Shown piece by piece: positions 1 to 5,946 of a stretch of 10,598 bases of DNA. Every line of letters begins with the position of its first letter. The stretch's first letter is position 1. The translations under genes and the position numbers were made by a program. Origin of the DNA: DATAQC01 sp038238185 (GTDB taxonomy: Bacteria; Actinomycetota; Acidimicrobiia; Acidimicrobiales; AC-14); contig JBBRXY010000098.1 of assembly GCA_038238185.1 (NCBI GenBank), positions 1 to 10,598 of the forward strand. The letters run 5' to 3'. The notes under the pieces are model-generated. The model was not told the origin of the DNA and searched no databases. It saw only the letters and a list, made by a program, of their open reading frames with translations.

Positions 1-289
1 AAAGTGGCCTGTCCACGCTCGTCATCCGTGGAGTGCCTCCACGGTTGCAACATGTGCATCCCCCCTGGGGTTTGGAATTGGGCCGGAGACGGTGGGGCGA
101 CACTGCGGCGAAGCTGGCTGCGGCTGTCTGTTGACCCCGGTACGTATACCACCGACGTGAAGCGGCCGCACTCTATTGCATGATCGGGCCGCTGGCAACA
201 GTTTGTGCCCGGATGGCCGCGGGCAGTGAGGTTCGCGTGTCTCTCCGTGCCCGAGAGCGTGCTGGCCCCGTGCCGGAACTCGGTCGTCC
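1..289. other. No recognisable gene
   Basis: Open frames cross this stretch, including one on the minus strand continuing from the transposase remnant. Their translations are rich in His, Arg and Pro, lack recognisable motifs, and have no ribosome binding site. The stretch probably holds further decayed sequence from the mobile-element remnant next to it. Confidence 0.4.
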
Positions 290-773
290 GCACCGCCCCT
301 GGTCACCGACGCGTGCATCAGGGTGAACAACCGGCGGACACCACGTGCATCCAGCAGTTCTAGGTGCCGATGCGGTCGGGTGGTCTCGTCCGCGTGCCGC
401 ACCGGCAGGGTTCGCAGCAGAGCCCCGAGGGCGGCGATGAACCCCCGGAGGCGTATGGGCGCGCCTCGGTGTCCAACCCCAGGCCCTTGGCGCCGCGCTG
501 GTTGCTTTTGGGACGTTTCGGCCTCGTCGTGGCGCTTGGCCCGGGTCGTCGGCCTGGCGCCGGCCCTCGGCGGCAGGATCGCGTGACGAGGGCTTGCCTG
601 CCCGAGTTCCCCGAGTTCTGGGCCAGCTGGCGTTCCAGGTCGCCCACCGGCGCTCCCAGGCGCTCGTTTAGCCGGCGCAGCCTCTCGATCGTCTCCGCCT
701 GGGCCGCCACCAACGCCTCCAACTCGGCGACCCGGGCCCCGTAGGCCTCGATCCGAGCGGCGTCGCCTCGCAT
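290..773 (-). pseudogene. IS66-family transposase remnant, frameshifted and internally deleted
   Basis: The 5' part (about 773 to 600) encodes a leucine- and glutamate-rich coiled-coil segment ending in LERQLAQNSGNSG, which resembles the N-terminus of IS66-type transposases (usually followed by KPPSSD and an Arg/Lys/Pro-rich stretch). The reading then breaks: an SRDPAA-like stretch lies in a second frame near 590-550, and from about 540 a third frame gives a KQPARRQGPGVG-like segment. That third frame runs directly into LRTLPVRHADETT, where HADET (382-396) matches the D-E-T catalytic motif region of IS66 transposases. Roughly 150-200 residues that normally separate these parts are missing, and nothing convincing follows below 290. 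I see no terminal inverted repeats or target duplication. This is a dead relic, and the family assignment is by motif only. Confidence 0.6.
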
Positions 774-855
774 ATGACAGCTTTCGACTACCAGCGCGAC
801 TCCTGCAAGTCCGCCAACATTTCTTCAGATTTCTCCGCCTACCGGGCCGAGGGAC

Positions 856-879
856 GTCAACTGCTACATAGCAGTTGAC
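856..879. repeat. Perfect 11-bp inverted repeat with 2-nt spacer
   Basis: The arms GTCAACTGCTA and TAGCAGTTGAC are exact reverse complements separated by CA. The repeat lies 74 nt upstream of the chosen GTG of the secreted repeat protein and 82 nt beyond the start of the transposase relic on the other strand. It is AT-richer than its surroundings and has no T-tract on either side. It could be a dyad operator, a terminator-like hairpin, or a mark left by a mobile element; the sequence alone does not decide. Confidence 0.7.
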
Positions 880-952
880 ATGAGGTCGGTTGTCGGGCGA
901 TCATTTGATTGACTCTTTGGCGTGTTCTGGTTCAGGAAGGCGGGAAATCATC

Positions 953-2848
953 GTGGAGCGCAAGCTTGGTCGTCGTATCGGTGTCGCGACTGTGGCGGGG
1001 GTGCTCTCGGTCAGCGGCTTGACGCTCGCCTTCGTCGCCCAGGCCCCACCCGCTCTGGGGGCCGTGGTGGCGTGCGGCGACACCATCACCACGAACACCA
1101 CCCTCGATGCCGACGTCGGGCCGTGCTCGGCCAACGGCATCATCATCGGTGCCGATGGGATCACCCTCGACCTCAACGGGCACCAGATCTTCGGTACGGC
1201 GGCCTTGGGCGACGGGACCGGGGTGTCCGTGATCGGCCACAGCAACGTCACCGTCACCAACGGCACCGTGCGCCTGTTCGATGAAGGCGTTCTCATCCGC
1301 AACGGTGGTCACAACATCGTCACGGGCATCACCGCTCAGGACAACATCGGCACCGTCAATTCCGGCGACGGAATCGCTATCGAAGGCTCCAGCGACAACT
1401 CGATCCTCAACAGCATCGCAGCCAACAATGGGCCGTATGCCGGCATCGGCATCTATCAGGTTCCCGATTCCGATCATACTTTTCCGCCTGCTCCCTCCAT
1501 CAACAACCTCATTCGGGGTAATCAAGTTCTCAACAACACGGCGTGTCGTGGAGGTGGCACCTCGGGCACCTGTGACAACTCGGGCGTTCGGGTAGAGCCA
1601 AACGTCTCCCCGGGCAACACCATCGACGCAAACGTCATCAGGGGCAACGGCATCGACGGAATCTCGATCTTCGGCTTTACCAGCGGCGTGTCGATCACCA
1701 ACAACAAGCTCAGTCTCAACGGCTTTGTCGGCTCGGCGGCCGGCGACGGGATCCGCATCTTCGGTTACGCCAACACCGTCTCCAACAATCGTTCGCTGAA
1801 CAACAAGGCCGGCGGCATCAGTGTGGGCAGGCGCACCGGCTCGGTCGCTGACCTCCCCGCCCCGAACGGTCGCAACAACCTGATCTTCTCCAACACGGCC
1901 ACCGGCAACGGGGTCTGGGACCTCTGGGACTCCTTCGCCACCACCCCGTGCGACAACAACGTCTGGAACAACAACCGCTATGTGAAGGCCTCGCCGGTGT
2001 GCACCACGGCCGGCGGTCTGCAGATCCAGCCGCCGGTCGACGATTTCGACAACGACGGAATCACCAACATGAGCGTGTTCCGGCCATCCAACGCCACCTG
2101 GTACGTGAAGGGTACGGGCACCAATCCCGACTTTGCCGTCACCTGGGGTGACCCCGCCGACATTCCCGTGGCCGCCGACTACGACGGCGACGGTCTTACC
2201 GACGTGGCCGTGTTCCGTCCCTCGAACAACATCTGGTACGTGAAACTCTCCACCGGAGGCGCGTCCTTCACCCAATGGGGTGGGGCGGGCGACATCCCGG
2301 TGCCCGCCGACTACGACGGCGACGGCAAGGCCGACTTCGCCGTCTTCAGTCCCTCCACCGGCACCTGGTCCCTGAAGCGGGCCAACGGCCTCGAGTTCTT
2401 CGTCACCTGGGGTGGGGCGGGCGACATTCCGGTGTCGGCCGACTACGACGGCGACGGCAAGGCCGACATCGCCGTCTTCCGTCCCTCCAACGGCACCTGG
2501 TACATCCTGAACTCGACCGGGGGTAGCACTGCCACCCAGTTCGGCATCGCCGGCGACATCCCCGTCCCCGCCGACTACACGGGTGACGGCAAGACCGAGT
2601 TGGCCGTCTTCCGGCCCTCTACCAACACCTGGTACGTTGCCGGCGGTCTCATCGTGAACTTCGGCACGACGGGTGACATTCCTGTCCCCGGCGTCTACTC
2701 CAGCTCCGGAAAGGCGAACATCGCCGTCTTCCGCCCCAGCACGGGAACCTGGTTCGTGGACAACGGGAGCCCGGTCGTCCAGTTCGGGATCAACGGTGAC
2801 CGACCCCTCCCGCTTCCGTCGGCGGTCCGCCAGGTCTTCTTCATGTAG
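953..2848 (+). CDS. Secreted right-handed beta-helix protein with C-terminal FG-GAP/VCBS-type repeats
   Basis: I chose the GTG at 953, 12 nt after AGGAAGG (934-940), because it puts a signal peptide at the very N-terminus: MERKLGRR, then a hydrophobic stretch to about residue 30, with likely cleavage near ALGA (34-37). A longer reading from TTG at 890 would bury it. Residues about 45-350 hold Asn-, Gly- and Ile-rich short repeats (for example LDLNGHQIFGT, and NN-containing turns) typical of right-handed parallel beta-helices such as NosD or pectate-lyase-like folds. Residues about 362-625 form six repeats of about 43-46 residues, with D-x-D-x-D-G calcium-type loops (DYDGDGKAD), AVFRPS and TWY. 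No sortase motif, anchor or C-terminal membrane helix is seen, so the product is probably released or loosely surface-bound. The role is unknown; adhesion or glycan binding would be guesses. No link to the hydrogenase genes is apparent. Confidence 0.88.
   Translation: MERKLGRRIGVATVAGVLSVSGLTLAFVAQAPPALGAVVACGDTITTNTTLDADVGPCSANGIIIGADGITLDLNGHQIFGTAALGDGTGVSVIGHSNVTVTNGTVRLFDEGVLIRNGGHNIVTGITAQDNIGTVNSGDGIAIEGSSDNSILNSIAANNGPYAGIGIYQVPDSDHTFPPAPSINNLIRGNQVLNNTACRGGGTSGTCDNSGVRVEPNVSPGNTIDANVIRGNGIDGISIFGFTSGVSITNNKLSLNGFVGSAAGDGIRIFGYANTVSNNRSLNNKAGGISVGRRTGSVADLPAPNGRNNLIFSNTATGNGVWDLWDSFATTPCDNNVWNNNRYVKASPVCTTAGGLQIQPPVDDFDNDGITNMSVFRPSNATWYVKGTGTNPDFAVTWGDPADIPVAADYDGDGLTDVAVFRPSNNIWYVKLSTGGASFTQWGGAGDIPVPADYDGDGKADFAVFSPSTGTWSLKRANGLEFFVTWGGAGDIPVSADYDGDGKADIAVFRPSNGTWYILNSTGGSTATQFGIAGDIPVPADYTGDGKTELAVFRPSTNTWYVAGGLIVNFGTTGDIPVPGVYSSSGKANIAVFRPSTGTWFVDNGSPVVQFGINGDRPLPLPSAVRQVFFM
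2042..2812 (+). repeat. Six tandem coding repeats (about 130 nt each) of FG-GAP type
   Basis: Successive units encode a calcium loop, AVFRPS, TWY and a GDIPV segment. Units near 2281 and 2411 share long nearly identical DNA stretches, which points to recent unit duplication. The calcium loop decays towards the C-terminus: DFDNDG, DYDGDG three times, DYTGDG, then VYSSSG, which has lost the acidic ligands. Confidence 0.8.
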
Positions 2849-2889
2849 TCATATAGCGAACCACCTGTCCGGAACAGCCGATGTCGCCC

Positions 2890-2904
2890 GGCCCCCTTCG
2901 GGCC
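2890..2904 (+). terminator. Weak terminator-like hairpin after the secreted repeat gene
   Basis: GGCCC and GGGCC pair around a CCTTC loop, 42 nt after the stop at 2848. There is no T-tract, so this is only a candidate factor-independent terminator in a GC-rich genome. Confidence 0.3.
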
Positions 2905-2997
2905 CCGGACGCCCTGGGCGTCGGATACTCGAACTCCAACGGCCAAAGCTCGGGGAGGACTCTCACCTTCGCGGCATCGGAACTGCTGGGCGGACGC

Positions 2998-3028
2998 GAC
3001 GAGGCCCCCCTTGCCGGGGGGCCTCGTC
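2998..3028 (-). terminator. Strong 13-bp perfect hairpin terminator
   Basis: GACGAGGCCCCCC (2998-3010) pairs perfectly with 3016-3028 around a 5-nt loop. It begins 22 nt beyond the stop of the leftward membrane-protein gene at 3051. The stem strength and position suit a terminator for that transcript. It could also block read-through from the rightward gene ending at 2848. There is no U-tract. Confidence 0.75.
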
Positions 3029-3050
3029 AGTTCGGCCGCTGCTCGTGGGG

Positions 3051-3341
3051 TCAGCGCCGGGCGGATCGCCTGACCGGCGATGTGCCGAGCACGCCCGCGA
3101 GGTCGTCCTCGATGCCGCGGATGTCATTCACCAGGTCGCGCACCACCGGCGCCAGCGGAGCGGTCTGCGCGGCGATCGACCGCACACCGATGAGCACCGT
3201 GCCCACGGTGAAGCTCACCTCCCGAAGAATGACTGCGATCGTGATCAGGTACAGGGCGAGAGCGGCGACGATGGCGAATACCCCGAACAAGGTCACAACG
3301 GTGGCTGCACCCAGGTGTACCGATGCCAGAGTCAATTGCAC
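3051..3341 (-). CDS. Small single-span membrane protein, function unknown (96 aa)
   Basis: The product has one long hydrophobic segment (about residues 11-41, AATVVTLFG to ITIAVILRE). A polar, probably cytoplasmic tail follows, with a regular amphipathic helix around VRDLVNDIRGIEDDLAGVLG. The start is GTG at 3341: an in-frame TGA lies two codons upstream and GAGG sits 4 nt before it, a short spacing; TTG at the third codon is an alternative. The gene follows another one-span protein gene by 76 nt and is closed by the strong hairpin at 2998-3028, so the two probably form a unit. I do not recognise a family. Codon use is typical of the window, supporting a real gene. Confidence 0.65.
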   Translation of the reverse strand: MQLTLASVHLGAATVVTLFGVFAIVAALALYLITIAVILREVSFTVGTVLIGVRSIAAQTAPLAPVVRDLVNDIRGIEDDLAGVLGTSPVRRSARR

Positions 3342-3417
3342 GGTGCCTCATCTTTCATGTTGTTGTCTTTCGTGTCTTATGGCTATTCGTTGCGAGAGAC
3401 AGCCACGAGCAACCCTT

Positions 3418-3666
3418 CTAGAGCAGCTGCTGGAGGGCCGCTCCGTAGCGCTGGACTCCCTGACGGGCAGTACCGGTGAGCTGCTTCGTCTCCACCAACT
3501 TGGGAACGGCATCGAGCGTGCCGGTGAGGAGCACGCCGTGCTCGAGGATGTCGTGGGCGTAAGCCAGGATCTCCTTCGCGGGCCGCAGCACCCTGTTCAG
3601 GAAGAAGATGCAAACGGGTGCGACCAAGAGGATCAGGATCAGGTTGGCGATCCACCACAGAGCCAC
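3418..3666 (-). CDS. Small N-terminally anchored membrane protein, function unknown (82 aa)
   Basis: I start at the GTG at 3666 because AAGGAGG, a near-perfect ribosome binding site (3673-3679), lies 6 nt upstream. A longer reading from GTG at 3684 would place that site inside the gene. Residues about 3-25 (WWIANLILILLVAPVCIFFL) form a single membrane span. It is followed by RPAKEILAYAHDILEHG and a helical tail ending GAALQQLL. The protein probably sits in the membrane with a soluble C-terminal helix. It is the first gene of a two-gene leftward unit with the 96-aa one-span protein. No family is recognised. Its position just beyond the CooC-type gene makes a link to the hydrogenase possible but unproven. 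Confidence 0.7.
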   Translation of the reverse strand: MALWWIANLILILLVAPVCIFFLNRVLRPAKEILAYAHDILEHGVLLTGTLDAVPKLVETKQLTGTARQGVQRYGAALQQLL

Positions 3667-3707
3667 GGACGACCTCCTTGTCACCGGCCAGGCGCCGGTA
3701 CGAGGTC

Positions 3708-3736
3708 ATTGTATGTCGCGAACCTATAGATAGAAA
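3708..3736 (-). promoter_or_regulatory. Possible promoter for the two small membrane-protein genes
   Basis: On the minus strand a TACAAT -10 element (3708-3713) lies about 42 nt before the GTG at 3666. A poor -35 (TTTCTA, 3731-3736) sits 17 nt upstream of it. This is the AT-richest part of the intergenic region. The -10 is good and the -35 weak, so confidence is limited. Confidence 0.35.
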
Positions 3737-3833
3737 GCCCCCTACAGGGAAAAGTCACCCACCGGGGCCGAAAGCGGACTCAGACCGCCCCCACCGCGCT
3801 ACTACCCGGGGGCCCGACCCGTCCCGATCCCCT

Positions 3834-3855
3834 GCGCCGTGGCGCACGACGGCGC
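3834..3855 (-). terminator. Terminator-like hairpin directly after the CooC-type gene
   Basis: GCGCCGT (3834-3840) and ACGGCGC (3849-3855) form a perfect 7-bp stem around an 8-nt loop. The hairpin abuts the stop codon at 3856-3858. It lacks a U-tract. Confidence 0.45.
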
Positions 3856-4620
3856 TCACCCAGCCGTGACGAGAGCGTCTTCCACGAAGGCGATGATCTT
3901 TTCCACGGCCTCGCGTACGGGCAGACCGCTCCCGGGCGCCAGCGGCACACCGCTGCGGTCTGCCTCGACCACATCGGGGTCGGTGGGGATAATGCCGGCG
4001 AGCGGCACGTTGTACTCGGCCGACACCGTCTCGAAGAACTCGACGTCGTCGGGCAGCTCGGCCTTGTTGCCGACCCCGTACACCCGAGGAATCCCCAGCT
4101 CGGCCGCCAGCACGATGGTGCGCCCGGCGGTCAGTATCGACTTGCGACTCGGCTCCATGATGACGAGCAGGACGTCGGCGTAGGCGAGCGTGCCGCCCGA
4201 ACGGCTCAGATGTTCGAGGCCGGCCTCCATGTCGACCAAGGTGACATCGGCCTCTTCCTCGATGGCGGCTCCCAGGATGCTCCGCACGGAAGCATGGCTA
4301 CCGCACGTTCAGCCGGCGCCTGCCTGGTTGACACGCATGGCATGCAACAAGGTCACGTGCGACGGGGTCTCGGCGCCATAGGCGTGGAGAAGTTCGGCCG
4401 GCGTCATGGCACCATCACCAGAACCCACCACCAGCGCCCGGGGCAAGAGGGGCACGTCGTCGGCCGCTTGTGTTCCGAGACCGAGGCTGTACGCCAGGTT
4501 CGGGTTCGAGTCGGTGTCGATGGCCAGGACCCGCTTGCCCTGTTTGGCATAGGCCTGGGCGATGAGGGCGGAGGTCGTGGTCTTCCCGACGCCACCCTTG
4601 CCGACGATGCCCAACTTCAT
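3856..4620 (-). CDS. cooC: CooC-family nickel-chaperone ATPase with in-frame TGA, probable selenoprotein
   Basis: Read through the TGA at 4309-4311, this is a 254-residue SIMIBI-class (MinD/CooC) ATPase, the usual CooC length. Residues 7-15 (GKGGVGKTT) are a deviant Walker A with signature Lys8. LAIDTDSNPNLA (32-43) is the switch/A' region. VTLVDMEAGLEHLSR (about 125-140) is the CooC-typical Walker B segment. VIMEPS and GVGNKAEL follow as expected for nucleotide binding. In CooC a C-x-C pair at the dimer interface binds nickel (Cys112/Cys114 in Carboxydothermus CooC1); here the pair is U104-T105-C106, with U encoded by TGA. The ATG at 4620 has GAGGAG (4628-4633) 7 nt upstream. Codon use is the same on both sides of the TGA. 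CooC inserts nickel into CO dehydrogenase using ATP; no CODH gene is in this window, so the target may be the adjacent hydrogenase. The alternatives are a nonsense mutation, or two separate proteins, the second starting at GTG 4287, which is less likely. Confidence 0.85.
4277..4295 (-). promoter_or_regulatory. Candidate bacterial SECIS hairpin
   Basis: On the mRNA, AUGCUUC (4295-4289) pairs with GGAGCAU (4283-4277): seven pairs including one U-G, around the loop CGUGC. The loop starts 20 nt after the UGA and has G (4287) as its second nucleotide. Known bacterial SECIS elements lie just downstream of UGA, with the apical loop about 16-37 nt away and a G in the first two loop positions; this one fits. 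An overlapping alternative hairpin (4307-4283) with loop CAU competes with it, so folding should be tested. Confidence 0.6.
4309..4311 (-). other. In-frame TGA, proposed selenocysteine codon (Sec104)
   Basis: The codons before (AGAG) and after (TCGSHAS) continue the same CooC alignment without shift. The TGA replaces the first Cys of the C-x-C metal-binding motif, a typical Cys-to-Sec exchange position. The reading frame upstream of 4312 and downstream of 4308 is identical, so a frameshift is excluded as the cause. Confidence 0.75.
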
Positions 4621-4717
4621 GCGCTCGCTCCTCGTGTCTGCGCGGTCCTTTCCAGTCTCCCACATCGTCCCTTGGTCGCTACGGCCTCCGCTGCACTTCG
4701 GTCCTCGCTCCCCTCCC

Positions 4718-4746
4718 TGGTCACAGCCCTCGCGTGCGGCTATCCT
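4718..4746 (+). promoter_or_regulatory. Candidate promoter of the 73-aa gene
   Basis: TGGTCA (4718-4723, 4 of 6 to the -35 consensus) and TATCCT (4741-4746, 4 of 6 to the -10) are separated by exactly 17 nt. They place a start site about 40 nt before the ATG at 4793. Confidence 0.4.
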
Positions 4747-4792
4747 GTAAGTGAGCTGAGCACATAGGCAACGACTGGAGGATTCCACCCCA

Positions 4793-5014
4793 ATGGCCAC
4801 CAACGGAGTGCGCGACTACCGGCCCTGGAGCCACGAAGACGAGATGTGTTTCATGTACCCCGGCGAGGTGCACGAGGCCTACTCGCCCATGCCCGGTCCG
4901 TTCCCTTCCGAGCTCGAGAGCGCGCTCAACCGCATCGCCCAGCAGGACGTGAGCCTCACCGGCGGACCTCGCGGCAAGTTGCCCCTTCACTCGGGCCGCA
5001 CCCTCAACCGCTAG
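4793..5014 (+). CDS. Small protein of unknown function between CooC and hydrogenase accessory operon (73 aa)
   Basis: The ATG at 4793 follows GGAGG (4777-4781) at 11 nt, and the third codon positions are strongly G/C, so the frame is probably real. The product is hydrophilic, with one Cys in DEMCFMYPGEVHEAYSP (residues 16-32), then a short helix (ELESALNRIAQQD) and a basic, Gly-rich tail ending SGRTLNR. No signal peptide or membrane span is present. I recognise no family. The gene diverges from the CooC-type gene across 172 nt and converges on the BirA-like gene, so it is the only rightward gene within the leftward hydrogenase region. The Met/Cys/His cluster could bind metal, but that is speculation. 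Confidence 0.65.
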   Translation: MATNGVRDYRPWSHEDEMCFMYPGEVHEAYSPMPGPFPSELESALNRIAQQDVSLTGGPRGKLPLHSGRTLNR

Positions 5015-5024
5015 AGGTTTCCCT

Positions 5025-5045
5025 CCGGGACCGATTCGGTTCCGG
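5025..5045. terminator. Bidirectional terminator-like hairpin between convergent genes
   Basis: CCGGGACCGA and TCGGTTCCGG form a near-perfect stem of about nine pairs with one G-T wobble. It is centred in the 49-nt gap between the rightward stop at 5014 and the leftward stop at 5064. The position suits shared termination; no T-tract is present. Confidence 0.55.
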
Positions 5046-5063
5046 ACTGTCCTGCCAGTACCC

Positions 5064-5897
5064 TCAGACGACCGTCATCTCCGCCATCTGGTCGATGCCG
5101 ACGCGCTCGATCATGCCCGTCGGAGACGCGATCTCCAGGCGGGCGGAGCGGTCGATGCTGCGGATAGTGCCCCGGGTCTCGCCCTTCGGGCGCAGCTTCA
5201 CCTTGAACCGCTGCCCCACCGCCGAGCATCTGGCTTCATAGGCGGCGGCGACTGAGGCAGCGCCGCCGCCGAGGAGCTCGGACACCTGATCGACGGCCAG
5301 CACGACCTGTTCGAGCAGATCGTCGCGACGCTCCCGGCCCAAGCCGAGCTTGATCAGGTCGAACCGCATCGTGGCCACGACGCTCTTGACCTTGCCGGGA
5401 CCGAGCTGGATCTCGGCCTTCACCGAGGCCATGAGGTCGCGCTCCGGCCCCTCGACCACGTCGGCCGGCCACCACAGGCTCAGGCTGTGGCCGCTGGCAG
5501 CTTCAGCCGCGGCGATGGCAACCAGGCCCACGGCGAGCCAGCTGGCGTCGGCCTCCTCCACGGCCAGGGCCGGCCGCAGGATCACCGAACAGGCGAGTGA
5601 GTCGGCGGGCGGGGTGGGCCAGATGGTGCCGTGATAGCCCCGTGGCCCGATCTCGTGGTCGACCATGACGATTGCTCCGGGCGGCCCGTCCTCGCGATTG
5701 GCCCAGGCCAGGGCCATGGCCTCGCTGGACACGGCCACCGGGAAATGGCGCATCTGGCGACCAAATCGTTCGATGGTCTCAGGCGCGGGCCCGCTGGAGA
5801 CGGGTACTCCCGCGGGAAACGGTGACGCCGGCGGCGGCGGTGGGCCCGGTAGCCCGCTCAGGGGTCCGACCGACCCGGGCTCCTCGATGTCGCTCAC
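5064..5897 (-). CDS. Degenerate BirA/LplA-like (biotin/lipoate ligase fold) protein in hydrogenase operon
   Basis: The 277-residue product starts at GTG 5897 with no clear ribosome binding site, 49 nt after the previous gene. Residues 7-38 are a Pro-rich, disordered leader. Residues about 40-205 follow the biotin-protein-ligase order: AIVMVDHEIGPRGYHGTIWPTP (75-96) at the place of the GRGRxGRxW-SP loop, SVILRP (104-109), and LWWPADVV (141-148) at the place of KWPNDV. Residues about 228-277 (FKVKLRPKGETRGTIRSID...) look like the BirA C-terminal SH3-like domain. Key residues are altered: the motif Lys is Trp142, Asn is Ala145, the GRGR loop is not kept, and GIL-E and GxGIN motifs are absent. 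Biotin ligation is therefore unlikely. The fold may have been reused to bind a hydrogenase subunit or cofactor. The fold call is from motifs only; confidence in the reading frame is higher than in the role. Confidence 0.7.
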   Translation of the reverse strand: MSDIEEPGSVGPLSGLPGPPPPPASPFPAGVPVSSGPAPETIERFGRQMRHFPVAVSSEAMALAWANREDGPPGAIVMVDHEIGPRGYHGTIWPTPPADSLACSVILRPALAVEEADASWLAVGLVAIAAAEAASGHSLSLWWPADVVEGPERDLMASVKAEIQLGPGKVKSVVATMRFDLIKLGLGRERRDDLLEQVVLAVDQVSELLGGGAASVAAAYEARCSAVGQRFKVKLRPKGETRGTIRSIDRSARLEIASPTGMIERVGIDQMAEMTVV

Positions 5898-5946
5898 AGG
5901 GTAGGCCCGACGAAACGGGTGGTCCGTGGACAGGACCCGACGAGTC

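Noticed and set aside
932..2275. 447-aa open frame on the minus strand
   Set aside because: It is antisense to the beta-helix gene, Val/Gly/Asp-rich without motifs, and the plus-strand frame has a signal peptide and recognisable repeats.
4283..4307. Longer 11-pair hairpin starting 1 nt after the TGA as the SECIS
   Set aside because: Its loop (CAU) lies only 12 nt from the UGA, has no G and includes a U-U mismatch and two wobbles, so it fits the SECIS rules worse than the 4277-4295 hairpin. It remains a competing fold.
4288..4311. Interpretation of the CooC-type gene as split by a frameshift, or as two independent genes
   Set aside because: The two halves are in the same frame; only the TGA separates them. 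The second half could begin at GTG 4287 but has no ribosome binding site and would lack the P-loop.
4210..4767. 185-aa plus-strand frame across the CooC-type gene
   Set aside because: It is a shadow of the minus-strand gene with no ribosome binding site or recognisable motif.
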